Source: an uncultured Mogibacterium sp. (GTDB lineage: Bacteria > Bacillota > Clostridia > Peptostreptococcales > Anaerovoracaceae). From it: a stretch of DNA of 64,000 nucleotides. The stretch covers positions 62,001-126,000 of the forward strand of contig NZ_CALISE010000019.1 of NCBI RefSeq assembly GCF_938041965.1, given 5' to 3'. Of this stretch, positions 54,358 through 62,159 are shown in pieces. The translations under genes and the position numbers were made by a program. The number at the start of each line of letters is the position of its first letter. Position 1 is the stretch's first letter. The notes under the pieces were generated by a model. It was given only the letters and a program-made list of their open reading frames with translations. It did no database searches and was not told where the DNA came from.

Positions 54358-55190
54358 TGAATGTGCAGACCATTAGCATTCCCAATAAGAAGTGCGATAA
54401 GCCGTCAAGCGGACTAGCTTGCGTAACTGGTGCTAGCTCTGGTATAGGTGCGGAGTTTGCACGTCAGCTTGCAGCCGAAGGATATTCAGTTATCTTGGTT
54501 GCAAGAAGAGAGGATAGGCTCGTTGACCTTGGTCAGGAACTCGCAAGCGATTTCCGCGTAGAGTGCGAATGCATAACAGCGGATTTATCAGATTTAAATG
54601 AATGCGAGCAGCTTGTTTTGTATCTCAAATCAAAGCGCGAGATGCCTTTAGATATACTCATCAACAATGCTGGCTTCGGCGCAGTGGGAAGATTTGATAA
54701 GAGCGATATTTCGACTGATCTAAACATGATTGATGTCAATGTTAAGGCTCTTCACTACATCGCACATCAGATGATGCCTCATTTTATAGAGCGGGATTAT
54801 GGACATATCATCAACGTAGGGTCTGTTGCTGGACTTATGCCAGGAGGACCGTATATGGCGACGTACTATGCGACAAAGTCATATGTCGTGTCTCTTACAA
54901 ATGCACTTGCTGAAGAACTGAAACGCCTCGGTAGCCACGCTCAGATTCATGCACTCTGCCCAGGGCCGGTAAATACAGAGTTCAACGATGTTGCAAACGT
55001 GAAATTCTCGCTTAAGGGAATATCTGCGCGTGAATGTGTATCGTATTGCATAGACGAAGCGGATAAGGGCAAGATTATCATAGTTCCTAATATGATGGTC
55101 AAAGCAGCTGCAATTGCTTCAAAGTTTGTACCAAGAGAGATAGTACTCGGCATAGTGGCACGCAGTCAAAATAGTAAAATTGAAAGATAA
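54357..55190 (+). CDS. Short-chain dehydrogenase/reductase
   Basis: A 277-residue SDR. The cofactor motif TGxxxGIG is in VTGASSGIGAEFA, NNAGFG is the structural motif, and the catalytic YxxxK is in YYATKSYV. VARREDRL after the glycine motif suggests NADP(H). It lacks genes nearby that would identify the substrate. It begins inside the stop of the 33-residue membrane ORF. Confidence 0.9.
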   Translation: MNVQTISIPNKKCDKPSSGLACVTGASSGIGAEFARQLAAEGYSVILVARREDRLVDLGQELASDFRVECECITADLSDLNECEQLVLYLKSKREMPLDILINNAGFGAVGRFDKSDISTDLNMIDVNVKALHYIAHQMMPHFIERDYGHIINVGSVAGLMPGGPYMATYYATKSYVVSLTNALAEELKRLGSHAQIHALCPGPVNTEFNDVANVKFSLKGISARECVSYCIDEADKGKIIIVPNMMVKAAAIASKFVPREIVLGIVARSQNSKIER

Positions 55191-55213
55191 GCTTGTAAGG
55201 CCATTGAATTTAC

Positions 55214-55241
55214 TTGACAACAGCACTATACCATGTTAAAT
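55214..55241 (+). promoter_or_regulatory. Promoter of tRNA-Arg
   Basis: TTGACA (55214-55219), 16-base spacer, TTAAAT (55236-55241), ending 16 bases before the mature tRNA. Confidence 0.65.
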
Positions 55242-55257
55242 TGTTATAGTGCTTTGA

Positions 55258-55334
55258 GCGCCTATAGCGCAATTGGATAGAGCGTCACACTACGAATGTG
55301 AAGGTTCGGGGTTCGAGTCCCTGTGGGCGCACCA
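55258..55334 (+). tRNA. tRNA-Arg (anticodon ACG)
   Basis: A 77-base cloverleaf with encoded CCA. The acceptor stem GCGCCTA/TGGGCGC, the D arm GCGC-GAGC, the anticodon stem TCACA/TGTGA with loop CTACGAA (anticodon ACG at 55292-55294), and the T arm GGGTTCGAGTCCC are all intact. The A34 would be edited to inosine to read CGN codons. A strong palindromic terminator follows at once. Confidence 0.97.
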
Positions 55335-55337
55335 CAC

Positions 55338-55376
55338 AAAATACTGCAACTCAGCTGAGTTGCAGTATTTTGCTTT
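55338..55376 (+). terminator. Terminator of tRNA-Arg
   Basis: A perfect 34-bp palindrome (17-bp arms from 55338 to 55371) followed by GCTTTTT. Confidence 0.88.
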
Positions 55377-55448
55377 TTGTAGATGCAATACCATTTGACT
55401 TGATATTGATTATTTCAATTTTAAACCTCTAATAATAGAACATCTTCA

Positions 55449-55505
55449 AATAGATTTTACCTATAGGCAAATCTATTGAGATTAAATGCCGTAGGTGGTA
55501 ATCTC
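55449..55505 (+). promoter_or_regulatory. Two consecutive hairpins before the PrdA-N gene
   Basis: AATAGATTT / AAATCTATT (55449-55457 and 55469-55477) is followed directly by GAGATTA / TAATCTC (55478-55484 and 55499-55505). Both pair perfectly. They lie 40 bases before the start of the stand-alone PrdA N-terminal gene, in the position of a 5' leader or operator. I match them to no known riboswitch. Confidence 0.35.
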
Positions 55506-55545
55506 TTTAACATAATGAAAATGAAAATTTATGGAGGTGTATGTA

Positions 55546-55968
55546 ATGTCAATTACAGCTGAAACAGCGCAAGCGCACAAGAATGACCCTGCGGTTCTAT
55601 GCTGCAGAGCGGAGGAGGGAACTGAACTAACTCCTGCAAACTTTGAAGATCCGGCAATTTTTCCTGATCTAATTGATACTGGACTACTTAACATCGATGG
55701 AGCGCTTAAGCTTGGACAGGTGCTCAATGGATCTAAGCTAACTAAGACCGTTGATTCCCTAACTCCAATTACTCCAGACATTGTAGATAAATACGACGAA
55801 GAAGTTGATGAGGCTGCTGAAGAGACTGAAGAAGTAGCAGAAGCAGGCGCACTGACAGAACCTTCAATTGGTGGACAAGTACAGAACGTTAATATGTCAG
55901 TTGTTGGCGGCGTTGTTAAGCTCTATATCGGGGAGGGCAAAGACATCGCAATCGAGTTCCCAGTTTAG
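55546..55968 (+). CDS. Stand-alone PrdA N-terminal domain protein
   Basis: A 140-residue protein nearly identical to the N terminus of PrdA encoded at 59082: I count 76 identities in the first 84 residues, although the DNA differs at many third positions. It keeps VLCCRAEEG, the GSKLTKTVDSLTPIT segment, an acidic linker, and the IGEGKDIAIEF segment, then stops where PrdA continues into its Ala/Pro-rich linker and catalytic part. ATG 55546 has GGAGGT upstream (an ATG at 55531 overlaps that site). It has its own terminator, so it is a separate unit. Role unknown; an assembly or regulatory partner of the reductase is possible. Confidence 0.85.
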   Translation: MSITAETAQAHKNDPAVLCCRAEEGTELTPANFEDPAIFPDLIDTGLLNIDGALKLGQVLNGSKLTKTVDSLTPITPDIVDKYDEEVDEAAEETEEVAEAGALTEPSIGGQVQNVNMSVVGGVVKLYIGEGKDIAIEFPV

Positions 55969-56009
55969 AACCACTATTTTACCGCATAGATAGATTGATC
56001 AACTCCTTT

Positions 56010-56038
56010 GAGCCAGGCTTAGCCTGGCTCTTTATTTT
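56010..56038 (+). terminator. Terminator of the PrdA-N gene
   Basis: GAGCCAGGC / GCCTGGCTC 9-bp stem, TTA loop, then TTTATTTT. Confidence 0.88.
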
Positions 56039-56052
56039 AAATAAAGGGATGA

Positions 56053-56090
56053 AAAAAATACGGACTGACATTTGCCAGCCCGTATTTTTT
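56053..56090. terminator. Terminator of prdF, possibly bidirectional
   Basis: AAAAAATACGG (56053-56063) pairs with CCGTATTTTTT (56080-56090) around a 16-base loop. The A and T flanks give a U tract in both directions; prdF on the minus strand ends 24 bases away. Confidence 0.82.
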
Positions 56091-56114
56091 ATGAGTATAA
56101 ATCATATTTATATA

Positions 56115-57155
56115 CTATTTAGGAACTACGAAACCCTTTCCTAGAGCATCGTCTGGGTCGATGAACCAAGTAGCTTCTCCGCAGAGATATGCACCACCCT
56201 TTACCTGAGGTACGATTGCATCGAAGTCTCCAACCTTTGTCTCGCTCTGAATCATGCCATAGAACTTAGTTCCGATGAATGACTCGTAAACGAACTCCTT
56301 ACCAACAGGAAGTTCTCCGAGTGCATGGAGCAGGGACATCTTAGCTGATGTACCAGTTCCGCAAGGGGATCTGTCTAGCTGAGGGTCTGCAGGGTCTCCG
56401 AATACTACGAGGTTACGTAGGTCTGCATCTGGGGTATCTGTTGTTGAGTAGTTCTCAACAAGATCTACAGATGTGATATCTAGCTCAGGGTGCTGTATTG
56501 TAACAGTCTTGTTAACTTCCTGTAGCATGAAACTTGAGAATCTTGTTAGGAAGCCAGCTGTGTCAGGACCAACCTTGATTCCGAAATTTTTCTCTGTATC
56601 AACAAGAGCGAAGAAAGAACCACCGAAGCAGATGTCATATACAACGTCCTTGCCTTCGAATTCAACATGAAGATCCTTCTTGTATCTAAATGAAGGAACG
56701 TTTGTTAGAGTTACACCGATAACCTTGCCATCCTTAACATCAGCAACAGTTCTGATGATACCAGCTGGAGCTTCTAGAACAACCTCAGTCTGAGGTTCTT
56801 TCATCTCCATTAGACCACCTTCAAGGATTGCTGTTACAACACCAATTGTGCAGTGACCGCACATGTTGAGGTATCCGCCACCATCCATGAAGAATACGCC
56901 GAAGTCAGCTTCCTTATTGCAAGGCTCAACAACGAAAGCACCGAACATATCGTGGTGTCCACGAGGCTCGAACATGAGAGCGGTTCTTACATAATCATAA
57001 TGCTCTTCGAGGTAATGCTTTCTCTCGATCATTGTGTTTCCTTCTGTCTCTGGACAATCGAGAGCTACTCTGCAGTACTCACCTTCAGTGTGAGCCTCTA
57101 TAGTTCTGATAGCGTCAGTGTACTTAGTGTAATCAATCTTAGCAGTTAGTGCCAT
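56115..57155 (-). CDS. prdF: Proline racemase
   Basis: A 346-residue cofactor-independent proline racemase, giving the D-proline used by proline reductase. The two catalytic cysteines are in MCGHCTIG and SPCGTGTSAK. Hydroxyproline epimerases share this fold, but the neighbouring proline reductase genes favour racemase. AAGGAGG precedes the ATG, and a TTGACT-17-TATAGT promoter lies about 60 bases upstream on the minus strand. In other Stickland clostridia prdF is at the end of the prd operon; here it is divergent from prdC. Confidence 0.94.
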   Translation of the reverse strand: MALTAKIDYTKYTDAIRTIEAHTEGEYCRVALDCPETEGNTMIERKHYLEEHYDYVRTALMFEPRGHHDMFGAFVVEPCNKEADFGVFFMDGGGYLNMCGHCTIGVVTAILEGGLMEMKEPQTEVVLEAPAGIIRTVADVKDGKVIGVTLTNVPSFRYKKDLHVEFEGKDVVYDICFGGSFFALVDTEKNFGIKVGPDTAGFLTRFSSFMLQEVNKTVTIQHPELDITSVDLVENYSTTDTPDADLRNLVVFGDPADPQLDRSPCGTGTSAKMSLLHALGELPVGKEFVYESFIGTKFYGMIQSETKVGDFDAIVPQVKGGAYLCGEATWFIDPDDALGKGFVVPK

Positions 57156-57212
57156 ATCATGTACCTCCTTAGGTTACATAAGTATAAAAATAAATAATTG
57201 CCACCTAAGTAA

Positions 57213-57241
57213 ACTATAGAGCAGTAAATATTAAAAGTCAA
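57213..57241 (-). promoter_or_regulatory. Promoter of prdF
   Basis: On the minus strand: TTGACT (57241-57236), 17-base spacer, TATAGT (57218-57213), about 58 bases before the prdF ATG. Confidence 0.65.
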
Positions 57242-57442
57242 TAATATAACAAATGCATATTACTAAAATTAATACACGGATGGTATGAGTGTTAGTTCAA
57301 ATGCACTGAAACCATCTTGTTTTAACGAAAATGTTGTGAATTGATTATCAATAAAATTCAATAAAGTTTTGATATCGATAGAAATTGCTGATTAAAATAT
57401 GTTACCCAAAAAAAGCAGATATTGTATAACAAAGGATGAGAT

Positions 57443-57610
57443 ATGACAGAAAATTATCTATTGAAAAACTCAATAGATAATCTAACAATTATCATTGAAA
57501 TAAATAAATCGTTATGTTATCATCAATCTAGAAAAGAGTGCGCATTACCTTTATTTGTGTGGCTTTTCGAACGATACGCATTAATGATTTGTAGAGTCAA
57601 AGATATTTAA
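57443..57610 (+). CDS. Possible 55-residue ORF in the prd leader region
   Basis: An open frame with an AAAGGATGAG site upstream, ending 14 bases before prdC. It reads MTENYLLKNSIDNLTIIIEI at its start and ends in RYALMICRVKDI. The nucleotides 57453-57481 form a perfect 12-bp inverted repeat (ATTATCTATTGA and its complement, 5-base loop). The rest of the 57156-57624 gap holds the two divergent promoters. A promoter-like sequence inside this frame (57495) argues against coding function. Confidence 0.25.
   Translation: MTENYLLKNSIDNLTIIIEINKSLCYHQSRKECALPLFVWLFERYALMICRVKDI
57495..57523 (+). promoter_or_regulatory. Likely promoter of the prdCAB operon
   Basis: TTGAAA (57495-57500), 17-base spacer, TATCAT (57518-57523) preceded by TG one base away. 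It lies about 100 bases before prdC. I found no good GG-N10-GC sigma-54 element, the type expected if PrdR controls the operon as in Clostridioides difficile. Confidence 0.5.
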
Positions 57611-57624
57611 GGAGAGACTGTGTC

Positions 57625-58971
57625 ATGGAAAATTTGCAGATTTTGTTGAGACAGCATGTAGGTAAACCTTGCGCTCCAATTGTTAAAGTTGGTGACAAAG
57701 TTAAGAAGGGAACCCTCATTGCAGAACCAACAGGTCTCGGCGCAAATATCTTCTCCAGCGCTTATGGCGTTGTTGAAGAAATAACAGACGAGATGATTGT
57801 TATTAAGCCTGATGAAGAGCAGAAGGACGAGTTCGTTCCTATCGAAGAAGGAACTCCTCTAGAAATGGTTAGGGCTGCTGGAGTTGTAGGAATGGGCGGA
57901 GCTGGATTCCCTACTGCAGTTAAGTTAGATGCTCATTTCGAGGGTGGTGGTTACATCCTTGTAAATGCTTCTGAGTGCGAGCCTGGACTAAAGCACAACA
58001 TTCAGCAGATTGAGGAAGAACCAGAGAAGGTTATCCGTGGAGTAAAGCTCTGCATGGAAATCTCTGGAGCAGATAAGGCAATAATTGCTATTAAGAAGAA
58101 GAATCGTAAGGCTGTTGAAATCCTTGACGAATGTCTCAAGGATGAGCCAAATATCACTAGACATCTTCTACCAGACATCTACCCAATGGGTGAAGAAAGA
58201 GCTGTAGTAAGAGAATGTCTAGGTATTGAGCTAGAGCCAAGCCAGCTTCCATCAGCAGCAAAGTCTGTTGTAATCAACAGTGAGACTTGCTCAAGAGTAG
58301 CTGAGGCTGTAGATGAGAGAAAACCATCATTCCTAAAGCACCTCACAGTAAGAGGTAAGCTCAACGGAGGACACGACGCTCACGTATTTATGGACGTTCC
58401 AGTTGGAACAAGCGTTGGTGCTCTAATCGAGAGAGCTGGTGGAATTGATGGTGAGTATGGTGAAATCGTAATGGGTGGTGCCTTCACTGGTAAGTCAACA
58501 ACATTAGATGCACCTATCACTAAGACAACAGGAGCTATCCTAGTTTCTATGCCATTCATGGATCTACACGGAGCAAGCATGGGAATCCTCGTTTGCGCAT
58601 GTGGTGGTAACTATGAGAGAATGCAGGAACTTTGCAAGAAGTACAACGCAAAGGAAGTTTCCCACTGCTACTGCAAGCAGGCACAGGAAATGCCTAATGG
58701 TTCAAGAAAGTGCGAGAGACCAGGAAATTGCCCAGGTCAGGTATCAAACAATCTACAGTTTAAGAAGGATAAGTGTGAGTACATTATCATCGGAAACTGC
58801 TCAGATTGTTCGAACACTGTAATGGCTTCTGGACCTAAGATGGGTCTAAAGGTAATTCACCAGACAGACCACATCATGAGAGCGGTAGATCATCCACTAT
58901 ATAGAACTCTGAGAGTTTCTAAGCAGGTTGATCAGGATCTTAACGTAGTAGATAACGTTGAGAACAACTAG
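57625..58971 (+). CDS. prdC: Proline reductase-associated electron transfer protein PrdC
   Basis: A 448-residue RnfC-like protein. The FMN/NADH-site motif GMGGAGFPTAVK is at residues 89-100 and an N-terminal barrel-sandwich stretch (about 15-62) precedes it. The C-terminal third is rich in cysteines (CACGG, SHCYCK, CERPGNCPG, GNCSDC), suggesting bound metal clusters. PrdC is thought to pass electrons from NADH to proline reductase and has been linked to the Rnf complex. It has no in-frame UGA here. AAGGAGAG precedes the ATG, and prdA follows 110 bases downstream. Confidence 0.93.
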   Translation: MENLQILLRQHVGKPCAPIVKVGDKVKKGTLIAEPTGLGANIFSSAYGVVEEITDEMIVIKPDEEQKDEFVPIEEGTPLEMVRAAGVVGMGGAGFPTAVKLDAHFEGGGYILVNASECEPGLKHNIQQIEEEPEKVIRGVKLCMEISGADKAIIAIKKKNRKAVEILDECLKDEPNITRHLLPDIYPMGEERAVVRECLGIELEPSQLPSAAKSVVINSETCSRVAEAVDERKPSFLKHLTVRGKLNGGHDAHVFMDVPVGTSVGALIERAGGIDGEYGEIVMGGAFTGKSTTLDAPITKTTGAILVSMPFMDLHGASMGILVCACGGNYERMQELCKKYNAKEVSHCYCKQAQEMPNGSRKCERPGNCPGQVSNNLQFKKDKCEYIIIGNCSDCSNTVMASGPKMGLKVIHQTDHIMRAVDHPLYRTLRVSKQVDQDLNVVDNVENN

Positions 58972-58982
58972 TTGATATTTAA

Positions 58983-59020
58983 TCCGAGTGCTTCATGTGC
59001 CCGATCGCATGAAGTACGGA
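58983..59020 (+). other. Hairpin between prdC and prdA
   Basis: TGCTTCATG and CATGAAGTA, flanked by TCCG and CGGA, form a 13-15 bp imperfect stem with a 10-base loop. No U tract follows. It may be an mRNA processing or stabilising element that raises prdA expression relative to prdC. Confidence 0.5.
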
Positions 59021-59081
59021 CGGAATAAATATATAAAATTTTGCATTTGCAAAGGCAATATTTTCAAGGAGGAAGATCGAT

Positions 59082-60941
59082 ATGTCAATCACAGCTGAAA
59101 CAGCTAAACAACATGCGAACGACCCAGCGGTACTATGCTGCAGAGCAGAAGAGGGAACTGTTCTTGAGCCAGCTAACTTCGAAGATCCAGCAATTTTCCC
59201 AGATCTAATTGATTCTGGTCTGCTGAATGTCGATGGAGCTCTCAAGCTCGGTCAGGTACTAAACGGATCGAAACTAACTAAAACTGTTGATTCTTTAACT
59301 CCAATCACAGCAGACATCGTTGACAAGTACGATGCTGATGAGGTTGCAGAGGAAGAGGCTCCAGTTGCTGAGGCAGAGGAAGCTCCAGCTGCAGTTGCAG
59401 CTCCAGTTGCTCCAGTTGCTGCAGCAGCAGGAACAATTAAGCTACACATCGGAGAGGGAAAGAACATCGACATCGAGCTCCCAGCAGGACTTGGTGGTGG
59501 CGTTGTAGCTCCAGCTCAGACAGTAGCAACAGCAGCTCCAGCAGTAGCAGCAGCTCCAGTTGAAGAGCACGCTGAGACTGTTCTAAGAGAGATGACAAGA
59601 AAGCACTACAAGATCAACAAGGTTGTTCTTGGAGAAGAGACTAAGATTGAGGGAGATACACTCTACGTTCGTAAGAGCGCAGCTACAGAGGGTGCAGCAG
59701 AGCAGAAGCTTGTTCAGTCCCTAGAGCTTAGCCTAATTACACCAGATAATTACCACGTATACACAGAGACTGTAATGGATATCCAGCCAATCGCTACAAA
59801 GGCAGACTCCGATATGGGTCTTGGTGAGGGCGTAACTCAGGTTCTCGATGGCGTTGTAATGGTTGTAACTGGTATTACAGAAGAAGGTGTTCAGGTTGGT
59901 GAGTTCGGTTCATCCGAGGGTTACATCGACGAGAACATGATGTGGGGTCGCCCAGGTGCTGTAGATAAGGGTGAGATTATGATTGTTGCTCACGCTGTTA
60001 TCGACAACCTAAAGAACATGGAAAGACCAGGACCTATTGCAGTTCACACTGCTGTAGACCACGTAGTTTCTGAAATCAGAGAAGCTATGAGAAGGGACCT
60101 TAAGGATGTTACTCCTTCTGAGGAGCAGACACTTAAGCAGACAAGACACCCTGGAAAGAAGAAGGTTGTTATTGTTAAGGAAATCATGGGACAGGGTGCT
60201 ATGCACGACAACTTCCTATTCCCTAACGATCCTGTAGGCGTACTTGGAGCTAAGCCAAACGTTGATTTAGGTAACGTTCCAGTAATGGCTAACCCACTCG
60301 AGGTACTCGATGGCTGCATCCACGCTCTAACCTGCATCGGACCTGCTTCAAAGGAAATGTCCAGACACTACTGGAGAGAGCCACTAGTTGTTGAGGCTGT
60401 ACATGATGAAGATATCGACGTAGTAGGCGTTATCTTCGTTGGATCACCTCAGGCTAACTCCGACAAGTTCTACGTATCCAGAAGACTTGGCCAGATGGTT
60501 GAGTCCATGGGCGTTGACGGTGCATTCGTTACAACAGAAGGATTCGGAAACAACCACGTTGACTTCACTTCCCACATCGAGCAGATTGGTAAGAGAGGGA
60601 TTCCAGTTGTTGGATTCTCATTCTGTGCTGTACAGGGTGCTCTCGTAACAGGAAACAAGTACTGCGACGCAATGGTAGACAACAACAAGTCCATGTCCGG
60701 AATTGAGAACGAGGTTCTCGCTTGCAACACTCTCTGCACAGAGGATGCTATCCGTGGACTTGCTATGCTGAAGGCTAAGATGGCTGGTGAAGAGATTAAG
60801 GCTCCAGAGAGATCATACAACGTAAACGTTAAGAACAACAACGTTGAGCTCATCGAGAAGGCTACTGGTACAAAGATTGAACTAGTAGAAAATGAGCAGT
60901 CACTTCCAATAAGTGAAAAGAGAAAGGAAAAGTACGACTAA
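59082..60941 (+). CDS. prdA: D-proline reductase proprotein PrdA
   Basis: A 619-residue proprotein that is cleaved at an internal cysteine to give a subunit with an N-terminal pyruvoyl group, which binds D-proline. By position and alignment with known PrdA the cleavage residue should be C418 in HALTCIGPASKE. Upstream are an N-terminal domain with VLCCRAEEG, an Ala/Pro/Glu-rich linker (about 86-165) and the central domain with EFGSSEG and IMGQGAMHDNFLFPN. The C-terminal part contains VGVIFVGSPQANSDKFYVSR. AAGGAGG precedes the ATG. The first 84 residues are copied in the gene at 55546. Confidence 0.96.
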   Translation: MSITAETAKQHANDPAVLCCRAEEGTVLEPANFEDPAIFPDLIDSGLLNVDGALKLGQVLNGSKLTKTVDSLTPITADIVDKYDADEVAEEEAPVAEAEEAPAAVAAPVAPVAAAAGTIKLHIGEGKNIDIELPAGLGGGVVAPAQTVATAAPAVAAAPVEEHAETVLREMTRKHYKINKVVLGEETKIEGDTLYVRKSAATEGAAEQKLVQSLELSLITPDNYHVYTETVMDIQPIATKADSDMGLGEGVTQVLDGVVMVVTGITEEGVQVGEFGSSEGYIDENMMWGRPGAVDKGEIMIVAHAVIDNLKNMERPGPIAVHTAVDHVVSEIREAMRRDLKDVTPSEEQTLKQTRHPGKKKVVIVKEIMGQGAMHDNFLFPNDPVGVLGAKPNVDLGNVPVMANPLEVLDGCIHALTCIGPASKEMSRHYWREPLVVEAVHDEDIDVVGVIFVGSPQANSDKFYVSRRLGQMVESMGVDGAFVTTEGFGNNHVDFTSHIEQIGKRGIPVVGFSFCAVQGALVTGNKYCDAMVDNNKSMSGIENEVLACNTLCTEDAIRGLAMLKAKMAGEEIKAPERSYNVNVKNNNVELIEKATGTKIELVENEQSLPISEKRKEKYD

Positions 60942-60970
60942 TCTTTGCTTACGAAAGGTAGATATTACAT

Positions 60971-61240
60971 ATGAATTACGGAGATAAGATAATCAAAGTT
61001 GAGGGAGTCATTACAGAGGTTCATGACGGGGGGATCTGCGTAGACATTAAAGGTCGACTAGGTGAACTCAAGGTGCCGATGAGGATGGTAATCTCGGATT
61101 ATCCGCTAAAGGTCGGACAGACGGTCGCTTGGAATATGAGCTTCATAGAACAAGAAGGACCAGAAGTTAACGAGAAGTACGTAAGTAATATCGACATTCT
61201 AAACAGACGTCGTGCTGAATACGCTGAAAAGCACAAATAA
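60971..61240 (+). CDS. Small proline-reductase cluster protein (CBO2463/CBO2479-like)
   Basis: An 89-residue soluble protein between prdA and prdB, in the position of the small CBO2463/CBO2479-domain proteins in clostridial prd operons. The pattern ITEVHDGGICVDIKGRLGEL and later VGQTVAWNMSFIEQEGP suggests a small beta barrel, perhaps OB- or SH3-like. ACGAAAGG is upstream. Function unknown; an assembly or maturation factor is possible. Confidence 0.8.
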   Translation: MNYGDKIIKVEGVITEVHDGGICVDIKGRLGELKVPMRMVISDYPLKVGQTVAWNMSFIEQEGPEVNEKYVSNIDILNRRRAEYAEKHK

Positions 61241-61258
61241 CTAAGGAGGAAAAGACAA

Positions 61259-61984
61259 ATGAGTATGACAGTTGTAAAAGGCTTACAATCTGAAATATTT
61301 GTTCCTATTACACCTAAGTCAGTATTTACACCAGTAACTAAGCCTCTCAATGAGATGACAGTTGCTCTTGCTACTGCTGCAGGTGTACACGTAAAGACAG
61401 ATAAGAGATTCAACCTCGCTGGAGACTTCACTTGGAGAAAGATTCCAGATGATACACCTTCAAGCGAGTTAATGGTAACACATGGTGGATACGATAACTC
61501 TGACGTTAACAAGGACATCAACTGCATGTTCCCTATCGACAGACTCCATGAGTTAAGAGACTCAGGTTTCATCAAGGCTACTGCACCTACACATGCTGGG
61601 TTCATGGGTGGTGGTGGAAACATCGAAAAGTTCACAAACGAGACTGGTCCAGAAGTTGCACAGATGCTCAAGGATGAAGGCGTTGATGCTGCAATCCTTA
61701 CAGCTGGATGAGGAACTTGCCACCGCTCTGCAACAATCGTGCAGAGAGCAATTGAGGCTGCTGGAATTCCAACAGTTATTATCGCAGCACTTCCACCAGT
61801 TGTAAGACAGGCTGGATCTCCACGTGCGGCTGCTCCAATCGTACCTATGGGTGCTAATGCAGGTGCTCCACATGACGTAGAGATGCAGACAGCTATCGTA
61901 AAGTCAACACTAGAGCTTCTCGAGACAATCGAGACTCCAGGAAAGATTGTTCCACTGCCTTACGAGTATCACGCTGTAATCTAG
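61259..61984 (+). CDS. prdB: D-proline reductase selenoprotein subunit PrdB
   Basis: A 241-residue selenoprotein. An in-frame UGA at 61709-61711 is codon 151, in the context TAG-U-GTCHRSATIVQRA, giving a U-x-x-C redox motif (Sec151, Cys154). Reading through it joins the conserved N-terminal half (VPITPKSVFTPV) to the C-terminal half (VPMGANAGAPHDVEMQ), ending at 61984. A stem-loop just after the UGA fits a bacterial SECIS. PrdB reduces the D-proline bound to the PrdA pyruvoyl group, giving 5-aminovalerate. AAGGAGG precedes the ATG. Ignoring the Sec codon would split the gene into two false ORFs. Confidence 0.95.
61709..61746 (+). promoter_or_regulatory. Selenocysteine codon and SECIS-like stem-loop
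   Basis: The UGA (61709-61711) is followed 14 bases later by CTCTGCA / TGCAGAG (61726-61732 and 61740-61746), a perfect 7-bp stem with a 7-base loop. The distance is in the range of known bacterial SECIS elements that bind SelB. Confidence 0.8.
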
Positions 61985-62015
61985 TTCTTAATTTAATAGG
62001 ACATCGGAAACGAAG

Positions 62016-62046
62016 AAGGGGCAGATTTATATCTGCCCCTTTTTTC
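62016..62046 (+). terminator. Terminator after prdB
   Basis: AAGGGGCAGAT / ATCTGCCCCTT stem with a short loop and a run of seven T. It separates prdCAB from prdDE, so prdDE needs read-through or its own promoter in the following 110 bases. Confidence 0.9.
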
Positions 62047-62159
62047 TAAAGAAAGTTCGAGAAATTCTTAACACATTATACCACCTATTTAAAAGATTGA
62101 TCGAACAGACTAGAAATTATTACGTATTTACACAGTAGCTAAAGTATTGAGGTATGCAT

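Noticed and set aside
57156..57624. Sigma-54 promoter for prdC
   Set aside because: I searched for GG-N10-GC elements of the TGGCAC-N5-TTGC type, expected by analogy with PrdR control elsewhere, and found none with good agreement.
61739..61984. Separate 81-residue ORF starting at 61739
   Set aside because: It is the C-terminal part of PrdB after the selenocysteine UGA; the reading frame and the conserved sequence are continuous.
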